A stretch of 64,000 bases of DNA from Trachythela sp. YZ-2020 (GCA_016169945.1 JADLSH010000256.1:558001-622000); one strand, 5' to 3'; shown: positions 1 through 10,980, counted from the stretch's first letter. The notes: generated from the letters alone by a model not told the origin. A program made the numbers and translations.

Positions 1-18
1 TTCTAAACTAATAATTAC

Positions 19-779
19 CTCTTTTGATAATTTCGCATTTTGGGTTAGCCGCTGTTCGTCCATACCAAACTCTTCAAAGAATTCGCGCCGGAACTCACGG
101 CGAATTCCAAAAACTATCTCGCTTACGATGTCTGCAATCTTTGGTTTTTCTTTGTGCAAGCGATTCCGAAGCTTTAAGAAACAACCTGTCAAGATTTCTC
201 CCTCAGAATGAATACCATACAGACGCATTAATGTCTCCATCTTGTCACGATATTGCTGATACAGTTCTCTCGCTTTGCCAATATACTTGTCGTTACCTGG
301 CAACAGAAACGATTCATCTATTCGCATTTTTTGGTTGCAGTTTTCCGAGGTCGTATCTTTAAACTTCTGACAGCGCCGATAAAGCTTTCCCAGCACGTGG
401 TCTGAAGGATAGTTTGGCTTATCTGATTTCATCATAAAGTCGGGATATTCTTTTAGGTTTGTCTTTGGCATTTTGGGCCACATACCAGTTTTAGGAGCAT
501 CCACAGCCAAGGAATGCAGTTCCGCCAAATGAAGACAGATATCAGATTGAATTCCATATTTTTCTTGGTCAGCCAGTGCCTTGTGTGTGTTATCAATAAC
601 TCCTAGTTGATCCGACCGGATGTAATCGACCACAAACTTAGTCATGTGAGAGGATGTGATTGCTTCTGATTCCTCTTTCTTCTGCGGTGCTTTGTAATCC
701 ATGGGTTGAAAATCTGGCTTGTTTGGCAACAGACTTTGTTTCCAGCAAACAAAGTACAAATCACCGTCTAAATCACCGC
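19..779 (-). CDS. Exon 6 of helicase-RdRP with catalytic DLDGD loop
   Basis: The acceptor ttgtatgtag is followed by codons completing S-GGDLDGDLYFVCWKQSL. DLDGD (about 774-760) is the metal-binding catalytic loop of two-barrel RdRPs; all three aspartates are present. Downstream come HMTKFVVDYIRSDQLGVIDN, HKALADQEKYGI, HLAELHSLAVDAPKTG and KPNYPSDHVLGKLYRRC, the usual post-catalytic helices. The exon closes at KE before gtaatt, just where family members continue with an ASAWY-like string, so the terminal exon or exons lie off the left edge. Confidence 0.93.
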
Positions 780-3700
780 CTACATACAATAAAAATTAAA
801 ACATTACTCCAACAAAGACTTTGGGCGTATTGACATACAACGAAGAATAAAACCAACTGTATTTATATTGGGTAGCTCTATCCTCTATCGGTATTAAACT
901 GCTCTCTTGAACTCATAACTTTGGTAGCAATGATTTCGTGAGGCGGTGTATTTTGAAAAAGAGAACTAAAGCAACCTGGGTATATATTGGATGCTGCTAT
1001 CACTTTTAAACTAGAAAACCTGCAAGGGTGATCCAATGTTACTACATGTAAACCTCATCACTTACATTACGTCATCGAATTAAGTAATTCTGCGCGCTTT
1101 TGACGAACACGTCTATGAACTCTGCAGACATGTATGAGATTCGAGTCGCGCATCGAAAGAGAACGAACACATTTATAAAGCTGTTTTGCATACATTTAGT
1201 CTATATCATTATACATTGTAGTCACTAATTTCTTACAGTTAAATATAGCAATCACGCAACCTACAGATAACTAAGTTATCTGTAGGTTGAGCCCGCAGTA
1301 CGTACTTTTCTAGCGAGCGACAGCTTACATACAAGAATAAAAACAAGAAAAAACAACATGAATAAACCGAATAGACGATGTTTTTTTTTAAAGTTTTTTG
1401 CGTAAGAAGTACACTTTTTTGAAATTTTTATCAGAAGAAACAGGGTGTCTCAAAAAAAAGGTAATCCAACTTCAGCACGCTATTGTGCGTAAATGACTTG
1501 GTAAACGAGCGATTATATTAAGAAAGATCAGGCGTTTAGCTGTTGAATGACACGTTTTTCATCCAATATGGAGAAAAATGAGCAAATACGAGTCCGATAA
1601 AAATTGTTTGTCGAAATCGTATATTTTCAGCTCCGTGCCAAATTAAAGCAGTGCATAACAAAAGGAAAAGCAATTAATCACGTGTCAATGAGTTTAGAGC
1701 TTACAAGATGTTTATAATAATGATCCTACCTCCTCCACAGGCGCTTTATTAATTGGAGCGGGCTTGGAAAATTAGGGAAGGGACGCATGGGCGGCATAAA
1801 AAATGCGGGTAAGGCGAAGGGAAGCGCCTGCTGACTAATGTTCTCAAGACGGCAGAAGCTATTCACCACTTATTTGACCATAATCGTCCGGAGAAAGAGT
1901 TTGTTAATGATTCTCATGAACGTAGGCTCTTACAAAAGGCTAAGGAAGGTGGGAAAGTACTTTGCCCTAACTGTCACGCTTCTGATGGCAAAATAAATGC
2001 GCATATATACTTTTAGATTTGTTATACATATTTTGTTATTATTTTGCATATAATTTTCCTTTCAAGTTATACATATTCGTAGTCAAATACATACTCATAC
2101 TACTGAACCCTTCGCATTTTCAGTGCATTTTTCGGTGTTGTCGCCCATCGAGACTGAGGACAAAAACACTTTGATTCAACGTTTCATATTTCGATTAATA
2201 TGGATCATATTTCAGCAATAACTTATACATACCCATCTAAGATGGAAAACACGAAAATGTATCGTTTTACGCTGTGATGGGCAATATTTCAGGCAGATGG
2301 TTTTGGATTCCCGATTGTCGACATTTATGCCCGATTTTCGAACATTAATCGGCAGGCCCTTCGTCTACTCTTTCCCCTGAGGCAAAATATCACCCGCCCG
2401 CGGGAAAAAGGTCCTAAGGACGAGGTAGATAATTATCCATACGCAGGCATATTATTGAAGTGAAATTTATCAACTCGACAAGGAATTTTTATCGGGCTCG
2501 TATTTGCTCATTTTCCCTCCATATTGGATGAAAAACGTGTCATCCAGCAGCTAAAGGCCCGATCTTTATGATTATGAAAACATTACGTTCATGCACCGAG
2601 TAATTAACGCACAACGGCATGCTAGGGTTCTAATATTTTGTTGTTCTAGTTTTTCCCTCAATATTTTAGAACTAAGCGTTGTGTGCGACAGAATTTAAAT
2701 CGTTGTTTATCGAAAGAGTGTAATAACAATGCAATGTATAATAAAACAATTATTGAATTCGGTTTTTGTTAGATACGGAATTAACAAGGTCTTGGTGAGT
2801 GCTATCTGTCTCAGCCTTCGGCTTCACATGATAATTCCGGATATCACAAAAACCTCATGCAATAATTGTTTATTAAATTATATTTAGGTTCATATTACAC
2901 GAGTGGCTACAAGCTAACACACACATACATAGAGAAAGTAACACGTACGATAACAATATATCTGCACCTGGGCTTGGAGAAACCACAGTTTAATAAGATT
3001 GTAAAGTGAAATCAATCTTCAAATGTAACCGACATAAACATTTAAGAAAGATATATCTAAAATTTTTAAAAACTTGCACAAAATTATTTATTGTTACTCA
3101 ATAAACAACGATAAAACGAAGTTACTCGTGGCCAACAAGAATTACGAATTCTTAGGTAGATGTATTTTTAGCTGTGAACTTTTTATAATTTTACCTGACA
3201 TTTCGTTGGGGTGGGGACGCAATCCACGTCGTGGGAAAACAATACAATCAACCAGATGACTGAGGCTCGGAGCTTTCACAGCCTCGAACTGGCGAACATC
3301 ACCAGGATGTAAACAGGGACTACGAGTAACCACAACTGAACCAGTGAGACATCTTTTATCGTTCAGGTTAAATTCGCGTTCTCGATCCCGTTCCGTTGAA
3401 ACCGCAGAATATTGAACAAAAACCTTAAAAATTAGATTTAGGGCGATAAGGCTTAATAAGTTTTATGTATTAAAATGAGGAATCAGCTATAAGCTGATAT
3501 ACTGTACGACCCTAGCTCGTGGTATAATTGTTATTTAATGTCAATTACACAGGGTGTGTTTGCCCATGCAATTTCCGGAGGGAGAAAATCATGATACACC
3601 TGCCTGGTAGCGAGAGGGTGGTTAAACGGAATGTTATACCACCTTTTTTAAAACTGTCGGTGAATTAATCGGTTAAAACGGATAATTTAAAAGTAACTAG

Positions 3701-6700
3701 GTCGGTAAGTTTCAAAATTTCAAACAACCAAAAATCGAAAATGCGCGACAGACTAGTAACTTTGAGCGCTCGCCGAGATTTAGCCCTAACATTGCCTTTT
3801 GCCCTTCGTCGGAAACGTTCTTAGTACAGCACTGACTATAGAAGCGGGTTTAACTCAGCGGTAAGGGAAAGCGAGCTTAGCGCATTTGTCACCAGTGACT
3901 CCAACCTAAATATACAAAATACGGAAATACAGGGTTTAAATTATTTTGGAGATGAACAAAAGAATCGGAACGAGTAGCACAGTCAGGTAATCCCGAGCCG
4001 GCGCGAAGCGCCGTGCGAGGGTACTAATTCCGATCGGAGATTTACACCCGAGTATTTGAAAACATTGTGGAATGCAAAGTTTTTTGTAAGTTATGCACGC
4101 GCGAGTTCGCCGAGAGAACACTTCCTTTTTGCAAACCTTTTTCAAAAATAGTTTTGCACTCATTTTATAAGTAAGTCTCCATGTAAGTAAGTTTATATGT
4201 TAAGTCTCCAAAACAAGATAAATGAAAATTATTTAGAGGACAAATTAACAAGAGGAAAAACAGTCGAAAGACCGTTTTAAACGTTTTTAAGTGTCTATTT
4301 TGCATGCTTGCTTTGCCGATTTTTTAACATAGCATGCAGTATAGTACGTGTATATCATTCTGTGTGGTCAATACAACATTGATTGATCTTTAAGAGTATT
4401 TTAGTATTGATTCAAATATGTTATAGGAAAATAAAAAAACATTAAATCTCAACGAAGTATAAAAATACTCCTCGAAAAGCAGTTGAAGTTGTTTGAAAAT
4501 TTCGAAACGTTTTGTGAACGTCTAAGGTTGAATGTTACAGTAAATCAAAGCTAAAAGAGTACATAATAGCATACCCACATTCTATAGTTGGGCAATTGAT
4601 AATTTTATAGGTAAAAACAAAATAATATTTTGTACAAATTAAAATATAAAAGATATACAATGTTGCGTGTTACCATGGTTACAATCGTCGACTCAGTACT
4701 TCATGTTACAATAACTTTTGGGGAGTAAATTATTTGGTTCAAATAGGCGAGGGGATTCTGCATGCATGTATTTCTAGTTATATATTCAACCGCCAAAGAC
4801 GTAGAGTAGGCAAGAAAAGAATCGATTATTTGCTTCTATTACAAAATAGATTATGACAAACAACACACCTGTCCTGGTTGTAATACACCTGTCTCGTCCA
4901 TGACACCCATCATTAAGCGTGCTTCATCTGGTGGTAGAAGAATTCGAGCGCGGGAAAGAAGTTCATGAATACGATTTCTATGCATAGCGACCAACAGGGA
5001 CTTAAAAAATGGCTCAGTTGTCAACTGTACGCCACCATTTGATAAAGAGCGATACGACATGGCAACCTTGGACCCGTTTCCCAAGAATGTGATAGCATCA
5101 GTTTCATTAACCAACATACCTGTACAGAAAATTAAGATGGAAAAATTATTGAAATATTTTGCACGAAATACACTTATTCAGTTAATATTGTTACCTGGTT
5201 ACAATCGTTGTAGCAAAGGCTGATAACCTTGATTGAACTACATCTATAAACACTAGTATTGCACCATGCTCCTTTTTAAACATTATGCTCCAAATCACAG
5301 TATCTTCCGGCCTATAATTAGTTCGTTTTAGCTTCCTTTCCACAGCGTCCGATTGAACAATGAGGGGAATTAGAAATCGACAAGTTACCACAACATTAAC
5401 TTTTGCGTGAAATTTGTGCAAAAGGTGAGTGATTTAATTGGAACGTTTAAGACAATTAAAAAGTACGCATTATAATTGCTCTTCAATAACTATCGTTAGC
5501 CTCAACTGAAACAATTTTACCGAATCCCTCAATCGTTCGGTCTCCACATCTTGAGTAGCGTTTTCCTGAAACTTACCAGCCATTGTATCAAGCATTTCCT
5601 TTTGCAGACCAAGGAATGCCTCATCTGGAACTCCAAGATTCGATAGAAGCATAACAACTTGGTGATTTAGATAAACAGCCTGAGGTCGAGATGTGTGGGT
5701 AACTTCAAGTCTATGGTGAGTGCTTTCGAATTTCCGCATACTTGGACGAAATGACGCCTTCCTTCCCGGCAACGTAGGATCACATGCTAGTACTCCTTTG
5801 TAACCAGCAAACCGTACTTGAAATGCAGATGGTGTAAACGGTTTTCCCAATTTCTTTGCAACCTTAAACAAATTAACGTGGTACAATTCAATGAAACCAT
5901 CATATAATTATCTTACTGTCATTTTAACTGCTTTTGTATGAGTTAGGATGGTGGTGCGCTCACGTAATCTGCTCTTATAATTTACTCTCACGCAATCGTG
6001 CGATTAATATAACTTCCATATTTTATATGTTTGGCGGTAAAGGAATTACGGTTTGGTAAATCGTTTAGGGTGCTCGACCAAATTGTTTGGAGAACATAAA
6101 GTGAATTCACTGATAAGTGCTGAGACTTATATGAAAGAAAGGTACTGCAAATACTACTTAGAAGCATATATACGATGTAAACTCTATTAATGCCTTGTTA
6201 TGCTTAAATTGTTTGCACACCTCTTCCGCCATCTCCTCCGATATTCTACCCACTCCATCAGAAAAACAATATTCTTCGTCAGCTGTCATAACGTCATCTT
6301 CCTCCGTATGCATTTCATCGCCAGGCGTTTCTACGCTTGCGGTGTCCAGGGATGTAGAAAAGCATTGTCCCATTCGGGCCATATAAGTCGCCACACATCT
6401 AGACAATTGCAAGCAAAAGAAGGTCTTTCTTTTAATAATATTTCATGCTGAGTTCTTTTGGCCTTCCTAGGATGTATTAATCTTAACAATGATACTGAAC
6501 TTAGAAAATATTTGTTATAATGCAGGATTGGTATTTTCAGCATGAAATTCGTGCAAAGAACTGTAACTTGTCGCTATAATGTTGGTGAAGAAGTCAATTC
6601 TGAAGAATTATACAACACAGTTGCACACGCCTTTGTTCTACATCATCACATGGTCCAATATTCTAAATAGGGAGCTTAAGCAGTAAACGTTTTTGTCAGA

Positions 6701-9700
6701 CTTGACCTCACACCTATGTAATTAAGCTGTGAATATTGCGTCAGCCGTTCTTTCTTCTTGCCACAAACTGCTATATACTAAATATATAGATATATAGTTT
6801 TAGGCTCGTGATTTTAAGCTAGAACGGCTGTGTCTATCCTTAGCGGCCCTTTATCGTACAGGTACGCGTGGAATCAATCAGAGAAATCAATCTGTGTTGA
6901 GAAAAACGTGGCGTGTTAAATATCTCAAATATCGTGCAGAAATGATTACCCATTACTAAGTTATGTCGTTAGTAAGTGATTACCCTTGACGACGGAGTTG
7001 TCAAATTCTGAATCAATAATCAAGGAGAAACTACTGTAGAAAAGTAAACAATATGTGTTAACTGTGACTAACTTTATATGACTGAAGTCTCCCATCCATC
7101 GTCGCACGTCCTCCGGTGGAAAACTGGGCCCCACAAACCAACAGCTATGGTTACGAAGTTGACTGTTTGAAGAGGCTAAGAACTGGAATGTCTTTCCTGC
7201 AATACTCAGCCCGTTGTTTAGAACTTGGTTGACGTTATCCAACAATAAATCAATACTCCCCCTTCCCATAGAAAGTTTCGAAAGATTCTCCTCTCGAATA
7301 CTAACGCAAAGAAAATCATCTGTTTCATAATGCCTAAGGACGCGATTCTTTACCAAAACCTCAGATGGGTACAGAAGAAGTCTGGTTGGAGTGATAATAA
7401 CTCGTTTAATTAGAGCACAATGACTTGGAACTTGATTTCGGTTTTGCTTAGACTGAAGTTTAATGTCTCCAATTAAAAGCGTTTCTAGGGTCCTTTCTGG
7501 GTTGCAGAACAGGTCTCGTTCTAACGCTTTACGCAATTTCTCCAAACAAGCCAGAACTACATTCGGATTTCGATTTCGCAGTAGTTCAGCGAGACGCGAT
7601 TCATCAAGTCTTGCACGAACAGAAGGGTGGGATTTAAAAATACTCTCTAAGGTATACAGGACGTCAAAATCTAGTTCATCAGGAATATTGATATCTGGAA
7701 ATCTTCCATAGGTGTTCTTCACTCTACTATAAAACGTTTTCTTTCCAAATCTCTCATCAAGTGTGGTTAGCAATGATCTTAGAAGTATGTACTCTTTTGA
7801 AGGAATTATGAAACAATAGGTAAAACACTGACCCCATGCTTTCGCACCTCCTTCAACATCAACTACTCTTTCCCAGTAATTAACATCATCTGCAAAGTTC
7901 GGTACAGAACGATCATGAAAATTTCTGACGAAGTCTGGGTATTCATCATCAGTGGAGAAACCTTGACTATGCGAATCACTATCCGACATGTCGCTGACGT
8001 CAATACCTTCATCTTGAACACCATAATCGCCATCATTATCACCATCAATATCGCCATCATTATCACCATCAATATCGCCATCATTATCACCATCAATATC
8101 GCTATCATTATCGCCATCACTATCATCATCATTAACGCCATTATTGCCATCATCACCGCCGGCGTCAACTTCTTGATACACTCTAGGAGGATGTCTCACT
8201 GTAAAGAAAGCTCTTATCATTTCATCACCGTTATTCATGCTGCTATCGACCAGAAGAAAATTTTCAAACTCCTCGTACCGAACCTCGAGCTTGTAATTTC
8301 TGTTTCGCAATACGAAAAATATGGTCAACATGTTGAAGCTGTGGTCAAAACGCATGATAACTTCCTTCAGGATTGGGTCGGTAGGCCATTTACGTTCGAA
8401 CTGAGATAGAGTGACCAAAGTACCAACAAAGAAGGATCTCGCTGGTACAATATGGAGCGACTCGATGAGCTTGCGAGATTTTTGCGGAAGTAAAGGATGC
8501 ACCCAAACATTTAGCAGTTCCTCATTCGATATTGTCGTGATATCACACCACACTTGTGACACATGACAAATGAACTCATCCTTGGATCGAAATTCTTGGT
8601 GCATGTTATTCTTTGGCTGTAGCATAAAAGTAATTTGGGACGACTCTTCGTCTTCGGAGAATATTAGACTGGATAAAGAATCGGACGGGCGTGATCTTGT
8701 TTGGACGACATTGAACGCCCTCTCTAAGCAATTGGTAACAATTTTCGATTTTTCATCACGACCTTCCTGTTCCTCAAAGAAAAGGACAACTACGGTAATG
8801 ATGGGGCTGTATCGCTTAACATCGGGACTCATTTCGATTTCCTTAACTTCAGACGAGGTCAAATCTGGCAGTTTTACTTCGCATTTGAATTCTTTTGCTT
8901 GTGGTTCGGCATCTTCGCTATCCATAACATTAGCAACTGCATCTCTCATATTCCCTTCTTTCACTACTAAATTCATAGCTGAAGCTTTTTCCTTTTCGGT
9001 ACAAATGACGGCAAAGTAGCTTCCAGGTCTACGCGAAGCACGACCACGACTTTGTACAAAAGCGCACAAAGTTGCTGCACCCTCAAAGCGGACGACTAAA
9101 TTGCAAATTGGGACATCTAAACCCTCTTCCAAGACACTTGTGCTAACAAGTAGTTTAATGACTCCCGACCTAAAGTCCCGTAATAAGACTTCTTGCTCGT
9201 CTTTCCAGGCCATTCCATCAAAACTGCCAACTCCATGGCCAACAAATGCAGCAGGATTCAACAAATTGGATACGTCGGTATTCACTCTGAGTTTTTTGCA
9301 GAGTTTGTACGCAGTCTTGCGCATGCAGACAAAAATAATTCCTCTGGAAGATGGATCTTCTTTGACTCGATAAATAAACTGGTGTATCCGATTCTCAAGA
9401 CATCTGTATCGGTCTGACATAGGATAATTCTCGTTAACTTCTTTGGCAGCATGTCCTCTTAGTTCTTGAAATGTATGTTTTGTTCCAATCAATTTCTTTA
9501 GAGCACTTTCGGTGGGACAAATAGCTTGAATGATGCTGTTTATGTAATCCTCCAGGTACACCAATGCGTCCTTGTAGCAGAGAACTTGGCTTATATCAAT
9601 AACGCTGAGCAGACGCATCATGTGCTCACCAACGATCAAGGCTTTTACCTTGCTATTATCGCCATGACATCTCTCTATTAAATTTCTCAGAGCTCCTCTA

Positions 9701-10980
9701 AAATGACTAGAAAATACAAAGAGCCCTCCAAGTGCCTGTTGATAACCTGGTGTGGATTCAATATAGCTTCTTTGGATATCTACAATATGATCCATTATCA
9801 GCCTTTCAAGAATAATTTGACGGTTGTCCGTTGTTGTTACTTCGTCGTATGACGTATTGGGAGTGTTGACATGAGCAACCAGATCATCCGATTCAATTGG
9901 CATTTTGATTTTGCAATGTAGATTTTTCAATAACTTTTGAAGCTTCTCGGTGGTTCTTTCCTTCGTGACTTCCCCAGCTGGTGAAGCGGTCAACCCTAGC
10001 ACAAGAGGTTTAAAAGAGTCAGGTGAGACTTTTTTATAAAAATCATTCATGACTTTTTGGTAAGGGTGATTGCCAGTGCAGTGATGCGCTTCGTCGAAGG
10101 CGAGGACTGAAATGTTCGAAAGTCGGATAGCAGAAATTTCCAGAGAATCAAGAAATATTTGATGAGTAAGGACTAAAATATCGACTGCTCTATCGTTTAA
10201 GGCTTGATGAACGTTTTTCTTTTGAAAGGGAACCATTTCGCCTGTTAAAGTCTCAACTCTTAAATGAGGGAGCTGAGACTTAAAATATGCACTTTGTTGA
10301 TAGGCCAGTGGTACGCGATCAACGATGAACACCATGAACTTTCCGGGATTAAGTTGCTTCATACAACTGAACACCATCGCTGCAACTAAAGTCTTACCGG
10401 AACCAGTAGGGAGATAGACCAGTGTATTTCCACGCATGACGGACAGAAATAGTTCACGCTGGTAGTTCCGTGGGATCTGACGTGTCAAAGTATCGATCTC
10501 TTGTGACGTATAGGTCAAGCCTGTTATGTCGCAGTATTTCATGGGCTCGCAAGGCTGGTGCGACTGGCATGTGAATTCGGATGGGAGATATTTGATCACT
10601 TCAACTCCTAACCCTTGAAGAATATTTGTTATCCGCGCAAGTTTTTTCGTTTCTATCCTCTCTAAGCCATTTGAGAGATAAAGGTTATCTACTTTGTAGC
10701 AAACAAGCTATTTGGAGGCGACGTACGTCACATTACCTACATGGTTCCCACATTCTTTGCAACGGATCATATACGGGCAATATCTCGCACTTTTCTTGCT
10801 TTTAGGATTTTCTTCTTTCGTGACCTTTGAATAAGCTTTGTCCTCCATTTCTTCTTTTACAGCAAGATGTTGTTGAGATGGAGGCATTGTTGCTAGGATC
10901 AGGATCTCTTTTTTTGCAAGTTCCGTGGAACAATTTTTGCAGTGAAGTGAAACCTCGTTCCCAAAGTAACTTGATGCCAT
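19..10980 (-). CDS. RLR-type helicase fused to cellular RNA-dependent RNA polymerase (6 exons, 3' end off window)
   Basis: I assembled this model from the sequence: exons 10980-7073, 6398-6221, 5862-5577, 5119-4869, 3423-3195 and 779-19. Every junction is GT-AG and the phases fit (2, 0, 1, 0, 1, 0), giving 1871 codons in one frame, with one TAG at 10710-10708. Order of parts: zinc module resembling the RIG-I-like receptor C-terminal domain, DExH helicase with RIG-I/Dicer motifs, acidic repeat, then a QDE-1/EGO-1/RRF-1-type RdRP ending with DLDGD and downstream helices. Family knowledge says such RdRPs copy RNA into double-stranded RNA or short antisense RNA in silencing, and such helicases track along dsRNA. 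Inference: a single enzyme coupling dsRNA sensing or unwinding to RNA synthesis. Helicase-RdRP fusions are known to me from oomycetes. The last donor in the window (gtaatt after 19) implies more exons to the left. Confidence 0.85.
1257..1289. repeat. 33-bp perfect palindrome in intron 5
   Basis: Two 16-bp arms (CAACCTACAGATAACT and its complement) are separated by a single A. It lies in intron 5 of the helicase-RdRP gene. It could extrude as a cruciform or fold as a tight RNA hairpin; no function is evident. Confidence 0.85.
1526..2570. mobile_element. Non-autonomous inverted-repeat element in RdRP intron 5
   Basis: About 85 bp at 1526-1612 recur as a reverse complement at 2483-2570 with few mismatches (shared core CACGTTTTTCATCCAATATGG). 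The interior has no transposase ORF. It holds two segments, about 1726-1840 and 2105-2300, that recur at 60326-60690, the second in opposite orientation there. I read it as a DNA-transposon-like or composite repeat inserted in intron 5. No target duplication was settled. Confidence 0.6.
2744..2876. repeat. Hairpin-forming imperfect inverted repeat (MITE-like)
   Basis: Sequence from about 2744 (AACAATTATTG, then GGTTTTTGT and CGGAATT) is mirrored at about 2827-2876 (AATTCCGG, ACAAAAACC, CAATAATTGTT). The centre is AGCCTTCGGCT. It lies in intron 5 of the RdRP gene and resembles a short foldback MITE. Confidence 0.5.
3195..3423 (-). CDS. Exon 5 of helicase-RdRP
   Basis: The acceptor tttttaag is followed by VFVQYSAVSTERDREREFNL, then SVVVTRSPCLHPGDVRQFEA, LSHLVDCIVFPRRGLRPHPN and EMS. 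It ends in phase 1 before gtaaaa. The blocks GxVVVTRSPCLHPGDVR and DCIVFPxxGxRPHPNE are diagnostic of cellular RdRPs directly before the active-site loop, which begins exon 6. No frame break is seen. Confidence 0.93.
3950..4800 (+). repeat. Interspersed repeat, copy 1 (in RdRP intron 4)
   Basis: Segments here recur in reverse orientation at about 49418-50275: the palindromic GCCGGCGCGAAGCGCC stretch near 3998, a middle part around 4540-4700, and the GAGGGGATTCTGCATG end near 4750. The match is diverged, so both are old copies of one roughly 0.85-kb family. The small ORFs inside are not convincing genes. Confidence 0.65.
4869..5119 (-). CDS. Exon 4 of helicase-RdRP
   Basis: After acceptor ttctgtacag the frame gives MLVNETDAITFLGNGSKVAM, then GGVQLTTEPFFKSLL, LLSRARILLPPDEARLMMGV and MDETGVLQPGQ before donor gtgtgt. 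The string ARI-PP-EAR-MMGVMDETG-L--GQ is a signature of QDE-1-type RdRPs just upstream of the catalytic loop. Phase in is 1 and phase out is 0. Confidence 0.92.
5577..5862 (-). CDS. Exon 3 of helicase-RdRP
   Basis: The acceptor tttgtttaag is followed by VAKKLGKPFTPSAFQVRF, AGYKGVLACDPTLPG, FRPSMRKFES, LEVTHTSRPQAVYLNHQV and LLSNLGVPDEAFLGLQ. All are typical of the cellular RdRP core. The donor gtaagt at 5576 is a perfect match to consensus and leaves one base, agreeing with exon 4. Together with exon 2 the joined text reads EEMAEE-VAKKLG, matching the family. Confidence 0.92.
6221..6398 (-). CDS. Exon 2 of helicase-RdRP
   Basis: The acceptor ttgtctag is followed by A that completes the lysine codon started in exon 1, giving HIK-CVATYMARMGQCFSTS. 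This joins seamlessly to the conserved RdRP string. The exon ends at EEMAEE before donor gtgtgc. The block YCFSDGVGRIS is the RdRP motif usually written FSDGVGKIS. A short acidic insert (about ETPGDEMHTEEDDVMTADEE) precedes it. Phase in is 2 and phase out is 0. Confidence 0.9.
7073..10599 (-). CDS. Exon 1 main part: DExH helicase, acidic repeat, RdRP N-terminal region
   Basis: The sequence opens at a GTG codon at 10599, an arbitrary start because the frame is open upstream; an in-frame ATG lies about 19 codons further on. Counting from 10599: Q-motif-like RNYQREL (44-50), Walker A PTGSGKT (64-70), DEAH (169-172), TASP (204-207), an RLR/Dicer-like insertion region (about 220-410), GIIFVCMRKT (420-429), STSVLEEGLDVP (486-497) and QSRGRAS (516-522). 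This set fits superfamily 2 helicases of the RIG-I/Dicer group, although those usually have DECH. After an acidic repeat (about 826-861) comes RdRP N-terminal sequence: KRVIITPTRLLLYPSE, NRVLRHYETDDFLCVSI, QLRNHSCWF and WMGDFSHIK, matching the conserved block of eukaryotic RdRPs. The exon ends at 7073 in front of donor gttagt. Since helicase and RdRP motifs share one uninterrupted exon, the fusion does not depend on splice prediction. Confidence 0.93.
8017..8140 (-). repeat. In-frame acidic minisatellite (DIDGDNDG repeats)
   Basis: Within the helicase-RdRP exon a 24-bp unit is repeated about three and a half times, encoding DIDGDNDG copies preceded by related DSDGDNDS. The unit length is a multiple of three, so copy-number change keeps the frame. 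It sits in the linker between the helicase and the conserved RdRP blocks and predicts a disordered, strongly acidic tether. Confidence 0.9.
10600..10980 (-). CDS. N-terminal RIG-I-like CTD (zinc) module, interrupted by in-frame TAG
   Basis: From ATG at 10980 the frame reads 90 codons, meets TAG (10710-10708), then stays open and runs directly into the helicase. Two CxxC pairs are visible, CKNC at residues 14-17 and CKEC at 74-77. The second is followed by GNHVG, as in the RLR C-terminal domain, where a second cysteine pair precedes a WG-like turn. The spacing between pairs (57 residues) is near that of RIG-I/LGP2. Residues after the TAG (LVCYKVDNLYL, then ERIETKKL) continue the expected CTD pattern, so the stop sits inside the domain rather than at its end. 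In RLRs this domain caps the C-terminus and binds RNA ends; here it lies before the helicase. Alternatives: a spliced-out TAG (donor gtacgt at 10728 with acceptor near 10661), a nonsense allele, readthrough, or a base error. No upstream exon was recognised. Confidence 0.6.

Noticed and set aside
24..362. Plus-strand ORF of 112 codons
   Set aside because: It is antisense to RdRP exon 6, which has clear family motifs on the minus strand.
1441..1475. CAGGGTGTCTCAAAAAAAAGG as a mariner MITE terminus
   Set aside because: No TA is directly adjacent and no matching second end was found nearby, so only a lone terminus-like motif.
3841..3905. tRNA-like or SINE-like stretch (TTAACTCAGCGGTAAGGG resembling an A box)
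   Set aside because: No convincing B box or cloverleaf could be drawn and no second copy was seen.
7915..8409. Plus-strand ORF with a long isoleucine-rich repeat
   Set aside because: It is the antisense reading of the acidic DIDGDNDG minisatellite in the helicase-RdRP exon.
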